Assembly (NCBI GenBank): GCA_023145835.1
Contig: JAGLDH010000058.1
Coordinates: 1 to 37,054 of the forward strand
Origin: Methylococcales bacterium
Lineage (GTDB): Bacteria > Pseudomonadota > Gammaproteobacteria > Methylococcales > Methylomonadaceae
Reading direction: 5' to 3'
Length of the DNA: 37,054 nucleotides
Numbering within the stretch: position 1 is the first letter of the stretch; each line of letters starts with the position of its first letter. The notes under the pieces were generated by a model that was given only the letters and a program-made list of their open reading frames with translations, was not told the origin of the DNA and ran no database searches. Positions 8,856 to 17,310 of this stretch are shown piece after piece. A program made the position numbers and the translations under genes.

Positions 8856-8859
8856 TTCT
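8811..8859 (+). repeat. attC-like hairpin at the 3' end of the cassette gene
   Basis: TAACAACGC, then ATCACTT, a loop of about 15 bases, AAGTGAT and GTGGGCGTT form a near-palindromic structure with two unpaired G residues, similar to extrahelical bases in attC sites. It is shorter than most attC sites. The downstream bases (TTCTGG) do not match GTTRRRY, as expected if they belong to the insertion site. It could also work as a weak terminator. Confidence 0.45.
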
Positions 8860-8927
8860 GGTATCGTAAGGCTTATCGGAATGAGAAAAAAACATAAAAA
8901 CTTGCTCTTTTAGATCTACTCATTTTT

Positions 8928-9605
8928 TTAAGCTCGAGCACCAAACAATGCAGTGCCTATTCTTACTACTGTAGCACCTTCAGCAATCGCTGCTTTTAGA
9001 TCCCCTGTCATGCCGAAAGAAAAGGTATCAAGCTCGGGTCGATTCAGTTGTTTTACCGCTAGATAAAGTTTTTTATAGGGTTTTCGCTGGGCTTCATAAT
9101 CCGTATTCGGCTCAGGAATAGACATAACCCCACGCAATTTAATATTCGGTAAATGCCCTATCTCATCAACCAATTGAGGAAGCTCATCAAGTAAAATGCC
9201 CGATTTTGTTTCTTCGTGACTAATATTAATTTGTAGACATATGTTTAAAGCAGGTAAATAATTTGGTCTTTGTTCACTAAGGCGTTTAGCAATTTTTAAT
9301 CTATCTACGCTATGCACCCAGTTAAAATGGCTGGCTATCAATTTAGTTTTATTGGATTGAATAGGGCCGATAAAATGCCAAGTTATATTAAAAGCTGACA
9401 GCTCCTGCTGCTTTCTTACTGCTTCTTGAACATAACTTTCACCAAAATGTCGTTGTCCTAACTGATAAGCTGTTGCAATAAATGAAGAAGGTTTTGTTTT
9501 ACTAACAGCTAATAACTGTACGCTATTCGTTTTTCTCCCAACGTCACATTCAACGTGTCGAATATGAGACTGTATTTTTCTGAACCTTTGATTTATATCA
9601 TGCAT
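8928..9605 (-). CDS. yggS: YggS/PLPBP family PLP homeostasis protein
   Basis: From the ATG at 9605 (MHDINQRF) the product is 225 residues, the normal YggS length. A longer frame upstream has no family similarity. The PLP-binding Lys lies in LAVSKTKP and the GESYVQEA, WHFIGPIQSNK and HSVDR blocks follow. MSIPEP, FGMTGDLKAAI and the C-terminal VRIGTALFG close the PLP phosphate cup. This alanine-racemase-like barrel binds PLP but has no known catalytic activity; it keeps vitamin B6 and amino acid pools balanced. It lies divergent from pilT, a widespread arrangement in gammaproteobacteria. Confidence 0.95.
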   Translation of the reverse strand: MHDINQRFRKIQSHIRHVECDVGRKTNSVQLLAVSKTKPSSFIATAYQLGQRHFGESYVQEAVRKQQELSAFNITWHFIGPIQSNKTKLIASHFNWVHSVDRLKIAKRLSEQRPNYLPALNICLQINISHEETKSGILLDELPQLVDEIGHLPNIKLRGVMSIPEPNTDYEAQRKPYKKLYLAVKQLNRPELDTFSFGMTGDLKAAIAEGATVVRIGTALFGARA

Positions 9606-9724
9606 AGTAAAATAACTACAAATTAGTCTATTAAACCTCAGTCCTTTAAAAAAGCAAAGAGTTGAACTATGTTTATACAACACACTTTTATTTTTTCTAA
9701 ATCAACTCTTGCTGAGGATATCTC

Positions 9725-10762
9725 ATGGACATTGCTGAATTATTAACCTTTTCAGTTAAAAATAAAGCTTCTGATTTACATCTTTCTGCCGGTCTACCCC
9801 CTATGATTCGGGTAGATGGTGATATACGTAGAGTTAATATTCCCGCCTTAGAGCATAAAGAAGTCCATGCGCTGATTTATGATATTATGAATGATAAGCA
9901 GCGTAAGGATTACGAAGAATTTTTCGAAACTGATTTTTCTTTTGAGTTGCCTGGTATCGCTCGGTTTCGTGTCAATGCCTTTAATCAAAATCGTGGCTCA
10001 GCAGCAGTATTCAGAACCATTCCTTCAGACATACTTTCATTAGAAGATTTAAAAGCACCTAAATTTTTTGAAGAGGTTTGTAAACACCAAAGAGGGCTGG
10101 TTTTAGTAACGGGTCCAACAGGTTCGGGTAAATCAACCACCCTTGCAGCCATGGTTAATCATATTAATACTAATGATTATGCTCATATTTTAACCGTTGA
10201 AGACCCAATCGAATTTGTTCATGAAAGTCAAAAGTGTTTGATTAACCAACGAGAAGTGCACCGAGATACACAAAGCTTTAACGCGGCATTACGATCGGCC
10301 TTACGTGAAGATCCAGATATTATTCTAGTGGGTGAAATGAGGGATTTAGAAACCATTCGCTTGGCATTATCTGCAGCAGAAACAGGCCACCTTGTTTTTG
10401 GAACCTTACATACGACCTCGGCAGCTAAAACAATTGACCGTATCATTGATGTCTTCCCTGCAGCAGAAAAAGATATGATTCGAGCGATGTTGTCAGAATC
10501 ATTACAAGCCGTTATCTCCCAAACATTACTTAAAAAAGTAGGTGGAGGACGAGTAGCAGCACATGAAATTATGGTGGGTACATCAGCTATTCGTAACTTG
10601 ATCAGAGAAGCGAAAGTTGCACAAATGTATTCAGCCATTCAAACAGGGCGAAAAGAAGGTATGCAAACATTGGATCAAAACCTTAAAGAACAAGTTGATA
10701 AAGGCTTTATAACAGCTAAAGCAGCTATGGCTAAAGCAGTGAATAAAAACATGTTTCGTTAA
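9725..10762 (+). CDS. pilT: PilT: type IV pilus retraction ATPase
   Basis: The 345-residue protein starts MDIAELLTFSVKNKASDLHLS, a typical PilT N terminus. It has Walker A GPTGSGKST (130-138), the Asp box and Walker B region (LREDPDIILVGEMRD), His-box TGHLVFGTLHT, and the C-terminal AIRNLIRE motif found in retraction ATPases. It forms cytoplasmic hexamers that depolymerise the pilus for twitching and DNA uptake. GAGGAT lies just before the ATG. No pilU follows; instead there is a palindromic repeat and the opposite-strand coiled-coil gene. Confidence 0.97.
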   Translation: MDIAELLTFSVKNKASDLHLSAGLPPMIRVDGDIRRVNIPALEHKEVHALIYDIMNDKQRKDYEEFFETDFSFELPGIARFRVNAFNQNRGSAAVFRTIPSDILSLEDLKAPKFFEEVCKHQRGLVLVTGPTGSGKSTTLAAMVNHINTNDYAHILTVEDPIEFVHESQKCLINQREVHRDTQSFNAALRSALREDPDIILVGEMRDLETIRLALSAAETGHLVFGTLHTTSAAKTIDRIIDVFPAAEKDMIRAMLSESLQAVISQTLLKKVGGGRVAAHEIMVGTSAIRNLIREAKVAQMYSAIQTGRKEGMQTLDQNLKEQVDKGFITAKAAMAKAVNKNMFR

Positions 10763-10781
10763 AATATAAAACTTAGGTAAA

Positions 10782-10821
10782 AATAGTTTTTAGACATCTA
10801 ATCATGGCTAAAGACTATTCC
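10782..10821. repeat. Palindromic GGCTAAAG repeat, copy 1
   Basis: AATAGTTTTTAGACAT is followed by ATGGCTAAAGACTATT as an imperfect inverted repeat. The right arm, GGCTAAAG followed by a CCTACTAAA segment, recurs in the copy at 17244-17277. It lies between the ends of pilT and the convergent coiled-coil gene, a typical place for a REP-like unit that may also act in transcript termination. Confidence 0.55.
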
Positions 10822-10836
10822 TACTAAAGAATTAAA

Positions 10837-12174
10837 TTACTTAGCTTCTTCTGCCTCTAAAACTTTCATTTCATCAATTAAAGACTTTTTTTGCTCTGCG
10901 TATTTGTGATATTCCTGACCACGCTTAGTTAAACTATTAAACAAAGCCAACTCTTCTCCTTTAGACGGAGGTTTCCCTTCTAATACAGCTAATTGTTTAG
11001 CAATTTTTTCTGACAATACTTTTTCATCGGCCTGTTGTTTCTTATAAATCTGTTCTATTTCAATAGACTCCTGGGGTCGATTTTCCCATTCTAACTTTTG
11101 TTCCTCAAGCTCTTGCGATAATCTTTTTACAGAAGCCTCACTCACTTCGAGTGTTGCTTTTGTTTGTGAGATAGTGTCCTCCAGCCTGGTATATTTTTTT
11201 AATAAAGACGTAATATTAGAAAATTCTTGTTTTTCTACCTTTAATAAATCTTTCTGTAAAGAACGCTCTTTCATATCGACTGTTGCAGCATTAAGTTTAT
11301 TGGCTAAACTTCTCCACTGGGCACGAACCAGTTTTAATCGATTTTCTTTATTGCTATCTTTCTCCGCTTGTTGTTCTGCTGCATTTATTAGTTTTTCCAG
11401 TTTTTTTGCCTTTGTTAATAACTCTTTGGTTTTTTTTTGTTGCTCAACTAAAACTTGTTTTGAATTTGAGACAGCAGGCGGATGCTTTGTATAGAGATGA
11501 TCTAAGGAACCACATAAGAAACAGGGCTTTCCATCAACTAAATGTTGCCTATCTGCCTCCATTTTTTTGAGTAACATTTCGTTTGTAATCGCTGTTTCCA
11601 AAATTTTAACTAGATTGCGCTCTTTTCCAAGCTCCAATTGTAATAAATTGGATTCTTCTTTTAATTCTGTTACCTCTATATCAGCTGTTTTAGGGGCAAA
11701 GAATTGACTGAAAAAATTTGTTTTAGTCAATTTGGCATTCACTCCCGCAAGATCATATAACTCTTGAAAATCACTAACTCTTTCTTGCTGCTCCGCCCTT
11801 AACTCATGTAATTGCTCTATAGATTTTCCCTTAGATATTTTTACTAAAGACTTCTCATTTTCTTCTACTTTATTTTTTGAACTTGTAATTTTTTTATTCA
11901 GCGAACTAATGTTTGTTTTTTTCTTTGCAATTGCATCAGTTCTGCGCTTTGACCATTTTTCATAGTCTTTTTGCTTTTTTGCTATCTCAGCAAGCTCTTT
12001 TCTGAATACTTTTAGTTTTTCTATTTCTATATCTGAAAAACTATCGCGTAGTTTTTCATCTTTTATATGTTTTTTTAACCAGGTATCAATATTATTAATA
12101 GCCGTTTTTTTTTCTTCTATTTGTTGATTTAAGGTAACTATTTCTTTTGGTTTATTAGAATTTGATTCATTCAT
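10837..12174 (-). CDS. Coiled-coil protein with SbcC-like zinc hook and no ATPase domains
   Basis: The product is 445 residues, almost entirely charged heptad-like coiled coil. At its midpoint is DGKPCFLCGSLDH (Cys218, Cys221), which matches the zinc-hook sequence of proteobacterial SbcC (PCxLCGS.xH). Coiled coils of about 215 residues lie on each side, as in an antiparallel hairpin. The Walker A, signature and Walker B parts of SbcC/Rad50 are absent at both ends. The start codon (12172-12174) and the stop (10837-10839) are clean, so this is not an obvious frameshifted SbcC. There is no signal peptide. It could be a free-standing hook that dimerises through zinc, or a regulatory or structural relic of SbcC. 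It is monocistronic. Confidence 0.75.
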   Translation of the reverse strand: MNESNSNKPKEIVTLNQQIEEKKTAINNIDTWLKKHIKDEKLRDSFSDIEIEKLKVFRKELAEIAKKQKDYEKWSKRRTDAIAKKKTNISSLNKKITSSKNKVEENEKSLVKISKGKSIEQLHELRAEQQERVSDFQELYDLAGVNAKLTKTNFFSQFFAPKTADIEVTELKEESNLLQLELGKERNLVKILETAITNEMLLKKMEADRQHLVDGKPCFLCGSLDHLYTKHPPAVSNSKQVLVEQQKKTKELLTKAKKLEKLINAAEQQAEKDSNKENRLKLVRAQWRSLANKLNAATVDMKERSLQKDLLKVEKQEFSNITSLLKKYTRLEDTISQTKATLEVSEASVKRLSQELEEQKLEWENRPQESIEIEQIYKKQQADEKVLSEKIAKQLAVLEGKPPSKGEELALFNSLTKRGQEYHKYAEQKKSLIDEMKVLEAEEAK

Positions 12175-12453
12175 ATTGATTTTATCCTGAAGAAGTACTT
12201 AGGAATGAGAATATTTTAAAATTTATGACATTAACTTGATAGATAGATATTTATTAAAACCAGCTGCTCTAACAATAATTTAGTCTTACTTTATTATATA
12301 CCTTATACATAAAGTTTCAGTTGTCTTATAAAAGCCAATTGTTGTAATAACCACTTTTATTGTTGCAAATGATTCTTGTTTGTATTACTATTTTTATCTT
12401 GATCAGTGCCACCCCATCGCGCCCCTGTTTTTCCGATAATTAAAATTTCTCTT
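12175..12453. other. Promoter region of the porin operon; weak Fur-like site
   Basis: This stretch is AT-rich with no gene. TTGCAAATGATTCTTG (12363-12378) shares its first 11 bases with the reverse complement of the Fur-like site at 22026-22044. It is a poor match to the full Fur consensus. No other signal is clear. Confidence 0.3.
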
Positions 12454-13920
12454 ATGAATAATAAAATATCTACTTTCATTCTTATTCAGTTTTTAATTTT
12501 AGGCTTTAGTTTATCTTGTAATAGTTTTGCTTCAGAAGCACCTTCTGCTGCTGAATTATGGGAATTAATACAAAAACAACAAACTCAAATTGAGCAACAG
12601 AACAAACAAATAGAAACACAAAGTCAGGCGATTAAGGATATGAAAGAACATTTTTCTACTCAGAAAAAACCGATACTTTCAGACACACACAAAACGGTAA
12701 GCAATCAGGATGAAAAACTAGAAACAACGACTGAAGAAATAACAACAAAAGAAACCACTCCTTATTCATTTAAAGGTTATGCCGTTGCCAATTACTTTAA
12801 TTATGATTGGGACACCCATCCAGAAAAACGTGATGAAGCAGACCTTGAACGCTTGGTATTAGAAGGAAAATACCAATTTAATGACCAATGGTCATTCCAT
12901 GCTGAAGTGGAATACGAACATGGAGGGACTGGCTCTACTATGGAATTTGATGTTTTTGAAGAATTTGGTGAATTTGAGCAAGAAATAGAAAAAGGCGGTG
13001 AAATCGTCCTTGAAGAGCTATTCGTGCAATATGACTATCAACCTTGGTTAGGACTTCGTATTGGTGAAATACCTGTTCCTGTTGGATTAATTAATAAACG
13101 TCATCGCCCTAGTCATTACTTTACAACCGAACGTTCCGAGTCTGAATCTTCCATGGTACCAGTTGCCTGGCATGAACTGGGTATTGAATTAAGAGGAAAA
13201 TATAATGGTTTTTTCTATCGAGGACAAGTCATCACAGGGCTTGATTCAACAGGATTTAGTTCTGCAAACTGGGTGAAACGTGGTTTTCAAAAACGTTTTG
13301 AACGGAAAAATGCAGATAACCTTGCCTTTGTTGCCAGCCTTGATTATGACTTATCCAGTTTAGGGTTTGACTCTCTAGAGGGTGCTGAAATTGGGGGTTC
13401 ATTCTATTGGGGAAATACTTCCGATAATCGGCCTAAACCAGATTTGAAGGACGATGCAGAAGTTATGATTTTAGGACTCCATAGTTTGTATGAATCTGGC
13501 CCTTGGACTTTTCGGGGAGCAGCACTTTATGGACACTTATCCAATGCAGATTTAGTCTCAGCAGCTAACCGTCGCTTATCTAATAATCTTAATGTTAAGC
13601 GCTCGCCAGTAGCTAAAGAAGCTTTGGCCTGGTACCTGGAAGCAGGTGTTGATCTATTCCAATTTATTCCGAATAAACCCTCGTTCCTTGGGCATGGTTT
13701 TGACTGGTTTGTTCGCTATGACAGTTATGACACGATGCATAAAACATCTGGTTTGATTTTTGACAATCCACGCTGGGAACGCGAAGTCTGGACAACAGGA
13801 TTTAATTACTCGCTTATCGAGGGAATTACGATCAAAGGACAATATTCTCACCGAAACATAAATATACCGACTGAAAATGATGAAAATACCTATTCATTAG
13901 GGGTAGCAACAGAATTTTAA
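12454..13920 (+). CDS. Outer membrane porin (OprO/OprP-like) with N-terminal coiled coil
   Basis: Starting at the ATG at 12454 gives 488 residues with a signal peptide ending near residue 27 (NSFA/SEAP). An upstream ATG in frame gives a poor, proline-rich leader instead. Residues 33-65 are a Gln/Lys/Glu coiled coil (LWELIQKQQTQIEQQNKQIE), like the trimerisation stalk of some porins. The rest alternates aromatic beta strands and ends in ATEF, a C-terminal Phe typical of outer membrane proteins. It lies 29 nt before the imelysin gene, so it is probably the outer membrane part of the iron uptake operon. The permeant could be an iron chelate or another anion; this is inferred from context. Confidence 0.8.
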   Translation: MNNKISTFILIQFLILGFSLSCNSFASEAPSAAELWELIQKQQTQIEQQNKQIETQSQAIKDMKEHFSTQKKPILSDTHKTVSNQDEKLETTTEEITTKETTPYSFKGYAVANYFNYDWDTHPEKRDEADLERLVLEGKYQFNDQWSFHAEVEYEHGGTGSTMEFDVFEEFGEFEQEIEKGGEIVLEELFVQYDYQPWLGLRIGEIPVPVGLINKRHRPSHYFTTERSESESSMVPVAWHELGIELRGKYNGFFYRGQVITGLDSTGFSSANWVKRGFQKRFERKNADNLAFVASLDYDLSSLGFDSLEGAEIGGSFYWGNTSDNRPKPDLKDDAEVMILGLHSLYESGPWTFRGAALYGHLSNADLVSAANRRLSNNLNVKRSPVAKEALAWYLEAGVDLFQFIPNKPSFLGHGFDWFVRYDSYDTMHKTSGLIFDNPRWEREVWTTGFNYSLIEGITIKGQYSHRNINIPTENDENTYSLGVATEF

Positions 13921-13949
13921 AACTTTATTAACCGAAAGGAGAAAATCTC

Positions 13950-15281
13950 ATGCAATATAAACTAAAAACCCTAGCTGTAGCCATTGGGCTTGCAACAGCT
14001 TCAATATCATCTTATGCCGCGCCTCAAGAACCCGGTGTAGTCGTTTCTGTAGAAGGAACTAAAGTCACTGCTTTCTGGAACCCAGTGATTGGTGCCACTG
14101 AGTACACACTATTTTATGCGCCTTATCCTGCTCTTACTCCAATAGGAAGTACTCCAATGGCAGGAGAAACAGATATTACCGTTGATTTACCTGTGGGTGC
14201 TTCTTATGCTGTCGCTATTAAAGCTAAAGACCCAAGTGGTGAGAGTAATTATTCAAATGTTGAGTTTTTTAACGTAAAAGCACCAAACTCTGCTGATGCC
14301 AATGCCTCAATTTCTGACATCATTTCCTCAACAGCGACCAATGTAGTTCTAGCCTCCTATAATGATTTTGCAACCAAGTCAAAAGAACTTACTGATGCAT
14401 TGCTCACGTTTAAATTTGCCCCTACTGACGAAAATTTACGCAAAGTTCAATTTGCTTGGCGTGATACACGTCGCCCTTGGGAACAAACAGAATCATTTTT
14501 ATTTGGCCCGGTCGATACTCAGGGAATTGATCCTGCCATGGATAGTTGGCCCGTTAACAGAACCGACCTTGACGCTGTTTTGAACAGTAATAACAAATTA
14601 GATATCCCTTTTGTCACTGCCTTAGCGGATACTTTACATGGCTTTCATACTGTTGAGTATTTAATTTTTGGTGCCAATAATGATAAAAAAGCCGCTGATA
14701 TTACTGATAGAGAAATGGAATATCTAGTTTCAGCAACCTCATTATTACACACACATATTAATACCTTAGCAGATGCATGGAGACCAACTAGCGGTAACTT
14801 TGTTAAAGAATTTTCGACTGCTGGAAAAGGAAGCGCAACTTATCCTAGTGAAACGGCTGCTTTACAAGAGCTAATCAACGGTATGATTGTTATTGTTGAT
14901 GAGGTGGGTAACGGTAAAATTTCTAAACCCTATTCTGAATCTAATCATGAGTTAGTTGAATCGCAATTTAGCTTTAATTCTCTTTTAGATTTTGAAAACA
15001 ATATTCGTGGTGTTGAAAATATTTATCTAGGACGTTATTTACAGCATGATGGCCCAGGATTAAATGATTTAGTACGTCGTAATAATGCAGAGTTGGATAC
15101 CCAGATTCGTCAAAAAATTGATACGGCCATCAATGCGATTCAGGCGATACCTTTTCCATTTAGAGATTCTATAAAAGATCCACAAGGTCGCCTATTAATC
15201 AAAACTGCGATAGACAAAGTCGTTGAATTACAGACTCTACTTGAAAGTCAGTTGCTACCCAATATTAAATTTGCAAAGTAA
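13950..15281 (+). CDS. FN3-imelysin (peptidase M75, EfeO-like) periplasmic iron-binding protein
   Basis: The product is 443 residues: signal peptide (about 1-23), a fibronectin type III-like domain (about 27-108), then an imelysin domain (about 125-440). The imelysin hallmark GxHxxE is present as GFHTVEY (231-237). Family members (EfeO, IrpA, ICMP, algal p30b-like) take up or pass on ferrous or ferric iron in the periplasm; peptidase activity is not general. A strong AAAGGAG ribosome site precedes the ATG. The FN3 domain is closely paralleled in the next gene product. The order porin-imelysin-dihaem protein-FTR1 points to a role as periplasmic iron carrier feeding the permease. Confidence 0.9.
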   Translation: MQYKLKTLAVAIGLATASISSYAAPQEPGVVVSVEGTKVTAFWNPVIGATEYTLFYAPYPALTPIGSTPMAGETDITVDLPVGASYAVAIKAKDPSGESNYSNVEFFNVKAPNSADANASISDIISSTATNVVLASYNDFATKSKELTDALLTFKFAPTDENLRKVQFAWRDTRRPWEQTESFLFGPVDTQGIDPAMDSWPVNRTDLDAVLNSNNKLDIPFVTALADTLHGFHTVEYLIFGANNDKKAADITDREMEYLVSATSLLHTHINTLADAWRPTSGNFVKEFSTAGKGSATYPSETAALQELINGMIVIVDEVGNGKISKPYSESNHELVESQFSFNSLLDFENNIRGVENIYLGRYLQHDGPGLNDLVRRNNAELDTQIRQKIDTAINAIQAIPFPFRDSIKDPQGRLLIKTAIDKVVELQTLLESQLLPNIKFAK

Positions 15282-15295
15282 ATAGGGTTGGGTAA

Positions 15296-15451
15296 GGAAC
15301 CTCTGATTAAGTTGATTAGAGGTTAGCGCAGAAAAAACTGTCGCTATTTTCCACGAAGTGAGACGTAATAGTTACTCTATTGCGCCGATCTTCGTGGAAA
15401 ATATCGGCCGTTTTAGCAAGCTAAAAATAATTGGACTTGATCAGAGGTTCC
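15296..15451. mobile_element. MITE A4 (156 bp) inside the iron operon, GTAA duplication
   Basis: The ends GGAACCTCTGATTAAG and CTTGATCAGAGGTTCC are inverted repeats with GTAA on both sides (15292-15295 and 15452-15455). The interior has a strong hairpin, ATTTTCCACGAAG paired with CTTCGTGGAAAAT, which is missing from the 89-bp copy at 4830-4918. The right part is otherwise the same in both. It sits between imelysin and the dihaem gene, where its hairpins could reduce read-through or stabilise the upstream mRNA. Confidence 0.88.
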
Positions 15452-15584
15452 GTAACTAAGCCCCTCCTCCAAACCTAATCATATGAGAGCAAAATAGACT
15501 AGCTCAATAAAATGACTAGGATCCACTTTTTGTGAGGAACAGATGTAAGAATCGTCTGTTTCTCAATCTTTGAGTCAAAAAGTT

Positions 15585-17225
15585 ATGAAAAATAAAATTA
15601 TAATTAATATAATTTCCTCAGCAATACTCGTTATACCCGCATCACTGGTTTATGCTTCACCTCCTAAAGCACCTGATATTAATATATCTAGTGTAGGAAA
15701 ACAGATCATCGTCAACTTTGATCCCATCGCAGGTGCCGAGGGTTACAGACTCTATTATGCAGAATTCCCCTCATTAAACCGTCTTCATTCAATAGACTTA
15801 AGAAACAAAACACAATTTAAAACAATACTGGATGATGCACACTATTTTGTATCTGCAGTTAAATCTTACAATAGCGATGGAGAAAGTGGATACTCCAATA
15901 TTGAATTTGCTTCATTAAATGAAGACTTACTAGGTGGAGAAACAACACTCTTTGACGAATCCTCTCATGCTTTTTCTTCACCAGCACCCAATCTTGATAC
16001 AAAATCACTGGATGTTCATCTTGCAGGAGATGAAGAATTTGAACAAACATTCGTCACATCCCCTGCGACAATAAATCCCGGTTTAGGTCCTTTGTTTAAC
16101 AATACCTCCTGCGAAGCTTGTCACCCAAAGGATGGACGCGGTGCACCACCTGAAGAAGGCGGAAAACTTGATACAATGTTCTTACGTATCAGTATTCCTG
16201 GTACCCGTGCTGACAGTTGCGGTGCTCCAAAACCCGTTCCAGGATTTGGTACTCAATTATTTCAAAAAGCAACATTTGGCGTACAACCGCAAGCTGATGT
16301 AACCGTTCATTACAAAGAAGAAACTCGTCATTTTGCAGATGGAGAAGCCTATTCTCTTCGTACACCTAGCTATGATGTAAAACCTTATACTCCTTTTCCA
16401 GCAGATATTATGTTCTCTCCTCGCGTTGCACCTACTGTTTTTGGAAGGGGTTTACTAGATGCAATCCCTGAAGCAACACTTCTTGCATTAGCTGATGAGC
16501 AGGATATTGATGGTGATGGTATTTCTGGTAAAGCTAATTATGTTTGCGACCCCATCACCAAAAAAAGAGTCATAGGTAGAATGGGTCTTAAAGCAAATAA
16601 CGCTGATACTTTTGCGCAAAATGCAGGTGCTTTCCATAATGATATAGGGATTACATCACCGGTTCACCCTGTTGATACATCTGCAAATTTTCCACAAGCA
16701 GATGGTAAAGCGGATGATCCAGAGATAACACAACAAAGACTAGATGATGTCACCTTTTATGTACAAACCTTAGCCGTACCCGCAAGGCGTAATATTGGTA
16801 AAGACGCCGTTAAGCAAGGGCAATTAATCTTTGGACTTGCTGGCTGTGGAAGTTGCCATGTGCCCACACTAAAAACTGGAGAATTAAAAGAAAGTAATCC
16901 AGAGAAAAAAATTATTGAATCAGTCTCAAACCAAACGATTCATCCGTATACTGATATGTTACTTCATGATATGGGTGATGGTTTAGCCGATAATCGTCCT
17001 GATCATTTAGCCGATGGAAAAGAATGGCGTACACCCCCCTTATGGGGTATTGGATTAACCAAAACTATCCACAATCACACCTTCTTTTTACATGATGGAC
17101 GTGCTCGTAATTTAATGGAGGCTATTATGTGGCACGATGGCGAAGCTGTTAAATCAAAGGATTATGTTAATCAATTGAATAAAGAGCAACGTCACTTTTT
17201 GATTGATTTTTTAAACTCACTCTAA
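15585..17225 (+). CDS. FN3-dihaem c-type cytochrome of the DUF1111 (DHOR) family
   Basis: From the ATG at 15585 the product is 546 residues with a signal peptide ending at YA/SPPKAP. An FN3-like domain (about 30-108) resembles that of the preceding imelysin (FDPIAGAEGYRLYYAEFPSL versus WNPVIGATEYTLFYAPYPAL). The DUF1111 region has two haem c sites: CEACH (176-180) and CGSCH (421-425). These proteins are related to dihaem peroxidases and are poorly characterised. Next to EfeO-like and FTR1 genes the likely role is a periplasmic redox step, such as oxidising Fe(II) for FTR1, replacing the haem peroxidase EfeB; that is inference. A TTG five codons upstream is less likely as the start because the signal peptide begins at the ATG. 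Confidence 0.88.
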   Translation: MKNKIIINIISSAILVIPASLVYASPPKAPDINISSVGKQIIVNFDPIAGAEGYRLYYAEFPSLNRLHSIDLRNKTQFKTILDDAHYFVSAVKSYNSDGESGYSNIEFASLNEDLLGGETTLFDESSHAFSSPAPNLDTKSLDVHLAGDEEFEQTFVTSPATINPGLGPLFNNTSCEACHPKDGRGAPPEEGGKLDTMFLRISIPGTRADSCGAPKPVPGFGTQLFQKATFGVQPQADVTVHYKEETRHFADGEAYSLRTPSYDVKPYTPFPADIMFSPRVAPTVFGRGLLDAIPEATLLALADEQDIDGDGISGKANYVCDPITKKRVIGRMGLKANNADTFAQNAGAFHNDIGITSPVHPVDTSANFPQADGKADDPEITQQRLDDVTFYVQTLAVPARRNIGKDAVKQGQLIFGLAGCGSCHVPTLKTGELKESNPEKKIIESVSNQTIHPYTDMLLHDMGDGLADNRPDHLADGKEWRTPPLWGIGLTKTIHNHTFFLHDGRARNLMEAIMWHDGEAVKSKDYVNQLNKEQRHFLIDFLNSL

Positions 17226-17243
17226 CAAATATAACCGATGATG

Positions 17244-17277
17244 CTTTAGCCACGGCTCATTTAAATCGTGGCTAAAG
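17244..17277. repeat. Palindromic GGCTAAAG repeat, copy 2
   Basis: CTTTAGCCACG and CGTGGCTAAAG form a perfect 11-bp stem around a 12-base loop. It is followed by TCCCTCCTACTAAA, shared in part with copy 1. It lies between the dihaem gene and FTR1, within what should be one operon. Confidence 0.65.
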
Positions 17278-17310
17278 TCCCTCCTACTAAAATAACAATT
17301 TATAAAAACA

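Noticed and set aside
9606-9683. N-terminal extension of YggS from an upstream ATG
   Set aside because: The added 26 residues match no YggS protein and would overlap the pilT promoter area; the ATG at 9605 gives the usual length.
12406-12453. Earlier ATG for the porin
   Set aside because: It places a proline- and Arg-containing leader before the signal peptide; the ATG at 12454 starts directly with a normal one.
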